Shown: piece after piece, positions 59,138-64,000 of the stretch
Layout of the letters: each line of letters starts with the position of its first letter
Numbering within the stretch: position 1 is the first letter of the stretch
From: DASWNP01 sp036399175
GTDB lineage: Bacteria; Acidobacteriota; Blastocatellia; Pyrinomonadales; Pyrinomonadaceae
Assembly (NCBI GenBank): GCA_036399175.1
Contig: DASWNP010000010.1
Location: 1-64,000 of the forward strand
Direction of reading: 5' to 3'
Length of the DNA stretch: 64,000 nt
The notes under the pieces: model-generated
Seen by the model: the letters and a program-made list of their open reading frames with translations, nothing else
Told to the model about the DNA's origin: nothing
Databases searched by the model: none
Translations under genes and position numbers: made by a program

Positions 59138-61135
59138 TCACCCGATTAAAAAATGGAGCGTGGTTTCGCCGAGCCGGAGCTTGTCGCCGTTTTCCAGTGC
59201 GCGCGGCTGTCGCGGCCCGAGGCGTATCGAGTCGTTGATGACCGTGCCGTTGACCGAGCCGAGGTCTTCCACGAGGAAGGTGTCTCCTTCGCGCCAGATG
59301 CGCGCGTGGCGACGTGAAATTTTGGTTTCAGGGTCGAACTTCGAGAGATCGACCTCCGGGAAAATGTTCGAGTGCGGGTCGGTGCGCCCGACGATGTTCG
59401 TATCCTTGTTGAGTTGAAACGAAGCATCCAGCTCGGTTGTTCCGGCGACGACGAGCTTGGCCGTCGCGCGTGCGGCTCTGAGGGCGGCGCTGGCGTTGGC
59501 GAGCGGCTGCTTCGCGCCGCAGTGAGCGCAAAACACGTCGTCGGCGGCGATGCGCCCGCCGCAGAAGCCGCAGAAGACCATCTCGACGGCGACGGTTTTA
59601 TCCGTCGGGCGGTCGAAGGAAGCGCCGCCGTAGCTGACCGCGCCGACCCTCAATCGTTCGAGATGAGCGGCGAGAGTCTCGCGCAGCTCAGCCGCCGAGC
59701 GGAAGCGGTTCTCCGGCTTGTACTCGGTGGCGCGCACGAGGATTCTGTCCATCTCGTTCGAGATGGCGGGGTTGATTTGGCGCGGGCGCGGGTGTTTCGT
59801 GAAATCGAAAATCAGGAGCGGGTTGTCCTGCGGGTCGGAGCCGGTCAGGAGATGAAACATGGTCGCGCCTAAAGAGTAGATGTCGGAGCGCGGCTCGACC
59901 TTGCCGCTGAACAGCTCGGGCGGCGCGTAGCCCATCGTGCCGACGGCGGTGACGCCCTTCTCCTGCGGCGCAACCCAGCGCGCGATGCCGAAGTCGATGA
60001 GCATGACGCGCCCCGAGTTTCCGTCAATCATCAGGTTGGCTGGCTTCAGGTCGCGGTAGATGATGGCCGGACGACGGTTGTGCAGGTAGTCGAGCACGTC
60101 TGCGACCTGCATGCCCCAATCGGCGACGGTCTGCTCGTCGATGCGGCCAGAGGGCGCGTTCTTCAAGCGAAGGAGAAAATCGCCGCCCGAGATGTATTCC
60201 ATGACGAGATAGAAGCGGCTCGCCGTCTCGTCGTAGAAGTAGTCGTAGATGGTCGGGATGGAAGGATGCTTGAGCGATGCCAGAAGCATCGACTCGCGGC
60301 GGAAATCGTCAATCGCCTTCTCGTGCTGCGACTCGTCGAGCTGCGACTGAATCATCTCTTTGACGGCGCGCGGCGCGTCGCCCAGGTTTCTGTCCTTCGC
60401 GTAGTAGACCGCGCCCATGCCGCCGCCGCCGATGCGGCGAGCTATCTCGTAACGACCGTTAAGGAGCGTCCCCGCTTCGAGCTGCTTGCTCGGCTGCGAG
60501 CGTCCGCCGCCGGTCGAGCCTGTGCGCTCGGTGCGGGGCGCGAGGCGCGCGCTGCTGCCGAGCGGCTCGCTGCTGCCGGGAGGGGCATAGTCAGCCCCGC
60601 GAGCCATCTCATTGCTCGGCGGCGCTTGAGCGGGAAGCGCATCGTTTGCGCCGGAGGCATCTGCGGGCGCGCTCGTTTGAGAAGGCTCTGACTCGGAAGA
60701 GACGGATTCGGCGACGGGAGGCAGCGGCTCGACGGGTTTGGCGGGCTCGGACGAGCTGAAGGGTCGGGAGAAGCCGCCCGGCTGCGGATGCACGTCGATG
60801 ATGGTCTCGTCTAACTGGTAAGCGGCGGGAGGCGTTTGCTGCGGCTGCTCGCCGGTTTCATCGGAGACGTTCGGAGCATCGCTCGCATTGTTCGCATCGC
60901 TCGCATTGCTCGCGTTTGAAGCGGGCGCGTCGAGGTCGCCGTCGTGCGTGCGTTCTTCGTCTTCGTGCTCGAAGGAAGGGGCGCTGGCGGTGGCTGAGGC
61001 GGAGAAGTCGGGGGGCGCAAAGGGCTGCGAGTGTCCGGCCTCGACGCGCGCGGGCGGTTTGAGGGCGGTTCCGCAGTTGCCACAGAAACGATCATCCGGC
61101 GTTACCTGTGCGCCGCATTGAAAGCAGGAAGACAT
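59138..61135 (-). CDS. Serine/threonine protein kinase with zinc ribbons and C-terminal FHA domain
   Basis: Hanks-type kinase of 665 residues. N-terminal zinc ribbon CFQCG/CGNCG (residues 4-22), then a disordered acidic linker to about 220, kinase domain 228-490 with GGGGMGAVYYAKD, Lys259 in AVKEM, YRDLKPANLM (Asp362), DFGIARW (Asp381) and APPE. A second zinc ribbon (FCGFCG, FCAHCG) and an FHA domain (IVGRTDPHSN, SRRHARI, DLGSVNGTVIND) close the chain. Domains of this order allow recruitment of phosphorylated partners. ATG 61135 is used; a GTG 15 bases upstream is possible. The gene follows the small FHA protein and precedes the RDD gene. Confidence 0.93.
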   Translation of the reverse strand: MSSCFQCGAQVTPDDRFCGNCGTALKPPARVEAGHSQPFAPPDFSASATASAPSFEHEDEERTHDGDLDAPASNASNASDANNASDAPNVSDETGEQPQQTPPAAYQLDETIIDVHPQPGGFSRPFSSSEPAKPVEPLPPVAESVSSESEPSQTSAPADASGANDALPAQAPPSNEMARGADYAPPGSSEPLGSSARLAPRTERTGSTGGGRSQPSKQLEAGTLLNGRYEIARRIGGGGMGAVYYAKDRNLGDAPRAVKEMIQSQLDESQHEKAIDDFRRESMLLASLKHPSIPTIYDYFYDETASRFYLVMEYISGGDFLLRLKNAPSGRIDEQTVADWGMQVADVLDYLHNRRPAIIYRDLKPANLMIDGNSGRVMLIDFGIARWVAPQEKGVTAVGTMGYAPPELFSGKVEPRSDIYSLGATMFHLLTGSDPQDNPLLIFDFTKHPRPRQINPAISNEMDRILVRATEYKPENRFRSAAELRETLAAHLERLRVGAVSYGGASFDRPTDKTVAVEMVFCGFCGGRIAADDVFCAHCGAKQPLANASAALRAARATAKLVVAGTTELDASFQLNKDTNIVGRTDPHSNIFPEVDLSKFDPETKISRRHARIWREGDTFLVEDLGSVNGTVINDSIRLGPRQPRALENGDKLRLGETTLHFLIG

Positions 61136-61225
61136 TGCTCGACTGTTCACCTGAGAGACCGCGAAGAGGCGAGAGCGCTCGTCGTCGTGCCCGCCTCTTC
61201 CGTCACCGACCGCAACTTTAAAAAC

Positions 61226-61882
61226 TTATTTGATGACATGAAAACGCAGAAACGTCTTGCCGACTATCACCTCGTCGCCGTCGCGCAGGGGTTGCCGGTC
61301 GCCGGGCAGCAGGCGTCTTCCGCGATTGATAAAAGTGCCGTTGGTCGAACCCAAATCTTCGATGAAATACTGTTCGCCGCGTCGAGTGATGCGCGCGTGG
61401 CGGCGCGAAACTTTGGCTTCCAGGTCGTCCGAGTCGAGGTCAACGTCGGGGAAGATGCCGCCGTCGGCGTCCCATCGCCCGATGTGCGTTTCGTCTTCGC
61501 TGATGGGGAACTCTTTCCCGACAGAGCGCCCTCGATGAATGACGAGCTTGGCGTGCGGCGTGTGCGCCTGCGCCGCCGCCGCCTCGCCCGAAGAGACGGC
61601 GTAGCTCGGCGCGGGCGCTTGACGGGGCGGCCTGCCGTCGGAGTGGCCGTTGTCGGCGGGCGACATCGGCATCTCGAAGTGCGCCTGCGTGGCCGAAGCG
61701 CCGCCGCGCCTCTGCTGCTGCTGCTCCGCGTCGAAAGCGCCGGAGACCGGACTGGAGCCGTTTTCGGCAGCGCCCGTCGGCGGACTTCTGAACTGCTGCG
61801 CGCTGCCGAGCAGGGCTCCGCATTCATCGCAGTACTGCGACCCGTCGAGATTCTCCGTGTTGCACCTCTCGCAGGTGATCAT
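61226..61882 (-). CDS. Zinc-ribbon FHA-domain protein
   Basis: 218 residues. The N-terminal zinc ribbon has CERCN and CDECG (residues 4-21), a Gln/Ala-rich linker follows, and residues 125-215 form an FHA domain: LVIHRGRSVGKEFPISEDETHIGRWDADGG, cut here to GKEFPISEDETHIGR, KVSRRHARITRRG and DLGSTNGTFINRGRRL. It should read phosphothreonine marks made by the adjacent kinase. It is the first gene of the minus-strand signalling operon and has a promoter about 120 bp upstream. Confidence 0.88.
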   Translation of the reverse strand: MITCERCNTENLDGSQYCDECGALLGSAQQFRSPPTGAAENGSSPVSGAFDAEQQQQRRGGASATQAHFEMPMSPADNGHSDGRPPRQAPAPSYAVSSGEAAAAQAHTPHAKLVIHRGRSVGKEFPISEDETHIGRWDADGGIFPDVDLDSDDLEAKVSRRHARITRRGEQYFIEDLGSTNGTFINRGRRLLPGDRQPLRDGDEVIVGKTFLRFHVIK

Positions 61883-62366
61883 ATCGCTTCCTTAACTTTT
61901 CGTTTGATGCCCGGCGCGCGAGAAAGCGGCTCTCGAAAACTCGTCTGTTCCGGCTCGAACCATCGACTTCATGGACGACCGTTGCGCCAAAAGTCAGACG
62001 GTATTGTAGCGCGAAACCGGAAAGCGCGCCAACACCTTCAAGCTTTGAGCAGGCGCGTGCGCCGGACGGCTCAAAACCGCGTCTGAAGAGGGAAAAAGCG
62101 CGGGCACGGGCGCGCCGTCGGACGCCGCCCCGCATCCAAATCAGTCGCATTCAATCACTTGGCCGAGGGGTTAGGCGCTGCTGTTTGAGTAGTTTTTGAA
62201 ACCGTCGCGCCTCTTCTTACGTAAAAGGGTTGCTGGCACGGGCGCGAAGTTTCGTAGCTGTCGCAGGGCTTCGAGCGAAAGGCGCGCTCATGCGTTCGCA
62301 GTTTTCGAGCTTCAAACCCGATATACTCTTGACCCTTTAAAGACAGAGAAGGAATAGGAAACCCTC
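61883..62366. other. Gene-free divergent gap
   Basis: 484 bp between the FHA gene and the adaptor gene. It holds the promoter of the signalling operon and, on the plus strand, TATACT at 62322-62327 upstream of the adaptor gene without a clear -35. The stretch 62163-62185 looks like a tRNA D-arm but no tRNA can be folded around it. Confidence 0.4.
62003..62032 (-). promoter_or_regulatory. Promoter of the signalling operon
   Basis: Minus-strand TTGGCG (62027-62032), 18 bases, TACAAT (62003-62008). The predicted start lies about 115 bases upstream of the FHA protein ATG. Confidence 0.6.
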
Positions 62367-63944
62367 ATGGCTCTGAGCCGCAAAAGAAAGATTATCTTTA
62401 TCGTCGCCGCCGTCGCCGTGCTCGGCATCGTCGTCGTCGTCAGCATCTTCGCCAGTGGGAAGGACGAGCCGGAAGTGACGGTCGTGAAAATCGAGTCGCG
62501 CCCGGAGCTGCGCTCTATCGTCACGGCTTCCGGCGAAGTTCGTCCCATCCAGTTCATCAACCTGACGAGCGAAGTCGCCGGGCGCATCGAAGACATCTTC
62601 GTCAACCCGGGCGACCAGGTGACGAAAGGACAGCCGCTCATTCGCCTCGACCCGACGCAGCTCGCCTCGCAGCAGGAGGCGCAGGCCGCAGGCGTGCAGG
62701 CCGCCTTCAGCGACGTGCAGAACGCTCGCCAGTCCGTGCTCGCGGCGGAAAACAACGTCGCGCAGGCGCGGCAGGGCTTGACCCTCGCCGAAGCCAGTCT
62801 GGCACAGGCGCGCCAGTCAGTCGTCACCGCGCAGACCGCCGTCGATCGCGAGCAGGTCAACCTCAACGCCGCGCAGCGCGAGCTGAAGCGCACGACCGAG
62901 CTTATCGAATCCGGCGTCGCCTCGCGCATCGAGTACGATCAGGCGCGCGACCGCTTCGAGCAGGCGCAGGTCGCACTCAGAACGGCCAAAGCTCAGCTTG
63001 AGCAGCAGAAGATTAGCATCGAGGAGGCGAAGGCGCGCATCAACCAGCAGCGAGTGAGCGTGCGCGACGCGCAGATTGGCGTGCAGCGCGCGCGCCAGAG
63101 CGTGACGACGAGCGAGGCGCGCGTCAACCAGCAGCAGGCCATCCTGCGCGGCGAGTCGAGCCAGCGCGCGAAGGCCACGCAGCTTTCGCCCCTGACAGGT
63201 GTGGTCGCCGACATCCCCGCGCGCAAAGGTCAGTTCGCGCTCGCCAACTTCTCGTCTACGCCCCTGATGACCATCGCCGATATGTCAACTATCAACGTCG
63301 AGGTCAACGTCGATGAAACGGAGATAGACGAGGTTCAGGTCGGGCAGTCGGTCAAGATTAAAGTTGACGCGCTCGGCGAGCGTGAGCTTGAGGGCGTCAT
63401 CAAGCTCAAGAACCCGCTCGCGCTCAGCAAGTCGGGCGCAGCCGCCGGGACGGGGCTCGGCACGAACATCAACGTGCAGGAGGCCAAAGAGTTCAAAGTC
63501 GTCATCGAGCTGAGGAATCTGCCCGACGAGATTCGCGCCAACCTGAGACCGGGCATGACGGCGACGGCGCAGATTACGACGAAGGTCAAAGAGAACGTTC
63601 TGGCCGTGCCGCTTCAGGCCATCGTCGAGAAGATGCCTGAACCGGCGGGCTCGCCGAAGCCCGGACAGTCGCCCGCCGCGACGCCGACTCCTGCGGGCAC
63701 GCCCACCGAGAAGCCGAAGCCTTTGAAGGGCGTCTTCATTCTCGAAGGCAACAAGGTGAAATTCGTCGAGGTCGTGACAGGCATCACGGGCGAATCAGAC
63801 ATAGAGATTGTGAGTGGGCTGCCCGCAGGCGCGCAGGTCATCACGGGGCCGAGCCGTGTGCTTCGCACCCTGAAGGACGGAACGGTCGTCAAGAAGCAGG
63901 AGAAGAAGCCGGGCGCGCCCGACAAACCGGAAGGTGCAAGCTGA
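62367..63944 (+). CDS. Efflux RND/MacA-type periplasmic adaptor subunit (HlyD family)
   Basis: Membrane fusion protein of 525 residues bridging an inner-membrane pump and an outer-membrane channel. An N-terminal anchor (residues 9-29, hydrophobic Val/Ile) is followed by a biotinyl-lipoyl-like half (ASGEVRPIQFINLTSEVAGRIEDIFVNPGDQVTKGQPL), cut here to VAGRIEDIFVNPGDQVTKGQPL-type text, a long Gln/Ala coiled coil (about 105-270), the second lipoyl half (SPLTGVVADIPARKGQF), a beta barrel and a Pro-rich loop before the C-terminal domain. The stop overlaps the next ATG. MacA-like function with the permeases at 50-53 kb is possible but they lie on the other strand. Confidence 0.88.
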   Translation: MALSRKRKIIFIVAAVAVLGIVVVVSIFASGKDEPEVTVVKIESRPELRSIVTASGEVRPIQFINLTSEVAGRIEDIFVNPGDQVTKGQPLIRLDPTQLASQQEAQAAGVQAAFSDVQNARQSVLAAENNVAQARQGLTLAEASLAQARQSVVTAQTAVDREQVNLNAAQRELKRTTELIESGVASRIEYDQARDRFEQAQVALRTAKAQLEQQKISIEEAKARINQQRVSVRDAQIGVQRARQSVTTSEARVNQQQAILRGESSQRAKATQLSPLTGVVADIPARKGQFALANFSSTPLMTIADMSTINVEVNVDETEIDEVQVGQSVKIKVDALGERELEGVIKLKNPLALSKSGAAAGTGLGTNINVQEAKEFKVVIELRNLPDEIRANLRPGMTATAQITTKVKENVLAVPLQAIVEKMPEPAGSPKPGQSPAATPTPAGTPTEKPKPLKGVFILEGNKVKFVEVVTGITGESDIEIVSGLPAGAQVITGPSRVLRTLKDGTVVKKQEKKPGAPDKPEGAS

Positions 63945-64000
63945 TGAGCGAAACTGTGACCATGACGCCGCGCACGGACGCCGCCTCAATCGAGCGCGGC
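63944..64000 (+). CDS. Start of the gene after the adaptor, probably the pump or ATPase (cut by window edge)
   Basis: ATG 63944 overlaps the TGA of the adaptor gene (TGATG), so translation is coupled. Only 19 residues are visible (MSETVTMTPRTDAASIERG). By gene order it should be the ABC ATPase, but the visible part carries no motif. Confidence 0.5.
   Translation, partial: MSETVTMTPRTDAASIERG

Noticed and set aside
62160..62250. tRNA-like D-arm text (GGCCGAGGGGTTAGGCG)
   Set aside because: No acceptor pairing, no GTTCRA loop and no anticodon stem could be placed around it.

Overview
This is a GC-rich bacterial chromosome window with 59 protein-coding loci that I can support, one of them broken. 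No rRNA, tRNA, prophage, insertion sequence or CRISPR array was seen. The gene set suggests an acidobacterium, perhaps of the Blastocatellia type: bacillithiol genes in a GC-rich non-Firmicute, many zinc-ribbon/FHA/Ser-Thr-kinase proteins, MacB-type permeases, split acyl-CoA carboxylase genes and a separate atpD-atpC pair. That assignment is inference and was not tested by a search.

Layout. 1-2 kb: ribosomal protein operon rplM-rpsI-rpsB (minus strand, good promoter, rpsB cut by the left edge). 2-12 kb: cysteine dioxygenase-like protein, M48 protease, a very large orphan P-loop ATPase, DUF2520 dehydrogenase, ACT-malic enzyme. 12-18.4 kb: thiol and repair genes ypdA / DapA-like-bshC / mutL. 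18.5-25.4 kb: HAD phosphatase with an overlapping 45-residue Cys-rich gene, biotin carrier and biotin carboxylase, CDP-alcohol phosphotransferase, greA. 25.7-29.4 kb: HD-GYP response regulator, phosphofructokinase, GH19-like protein with a histone-like tail. 29.7-31 kb: two adjacent genes read through an in-frame TGA, a GrdB/PrdB-like selenoprotein and a selenocysteine peroxiredoxin. 31-44 kb: RNA methyltransferase, other methyltransferases, AraC regulator facing a DinB protein, S41 protease, glycosyltransferase, pdxJ, ruvB, atpC-atpD. 45-54.6 kb: acyl-CoA mutase large subunit, hicB with a frameshifted hicA, Opp/Dpp ATPases, Yip1 protein, two MacB-type permeases, L,D-transpeptidase, HhH protein. 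54.7-61.9 kb: a phosphosignalling operon (FHA reader, Ser/Thr kinase, RDD protein, zinc-ribbon/TPR protein, FHA-GAF-PP2C phosphatase). 62.4 kb to the end: periplasmic adaptor and the start of its next gene.

The most unusual feature is not a gene. More than twenty intergenic gaps hold long inverted repeats whose arms are runs of degenerate 7-bp units. At least ten different 7-bp vocabularies occur (for example GTAAATC, ATGATGA, CAGCAAT, GATAGAC, GGCAAAA, GTCTGGA, GGGGATG). They occur in convergent, tandem and intra-operon gaps alike, begin or end in stop codons, are sometimes nested, and two distant copies share an identical 37-bp core. They recall the short tandemly repeated heptanucleotides (STRR) of heterocystous cyanobacteria but are built here as paired, inverted arrays.

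Functional threads. Thiol and selenol redox: ypdA, bshC, selenocysteine peroxiredoxin, GrdB/PrdB-like selenoprotein, cysteine dioxygenase-like protein. Propionate/acyl-CoA metabolism: biotin carboxylase plus carrier, acyl-CoA mutase. Envelope and export: L,D-transpeptidase, S41 and M48 proteases, adaptor and permeases. Gene starts given here were chosen by ribosome-binding site and family length and often differ from the longest possible reading frame.
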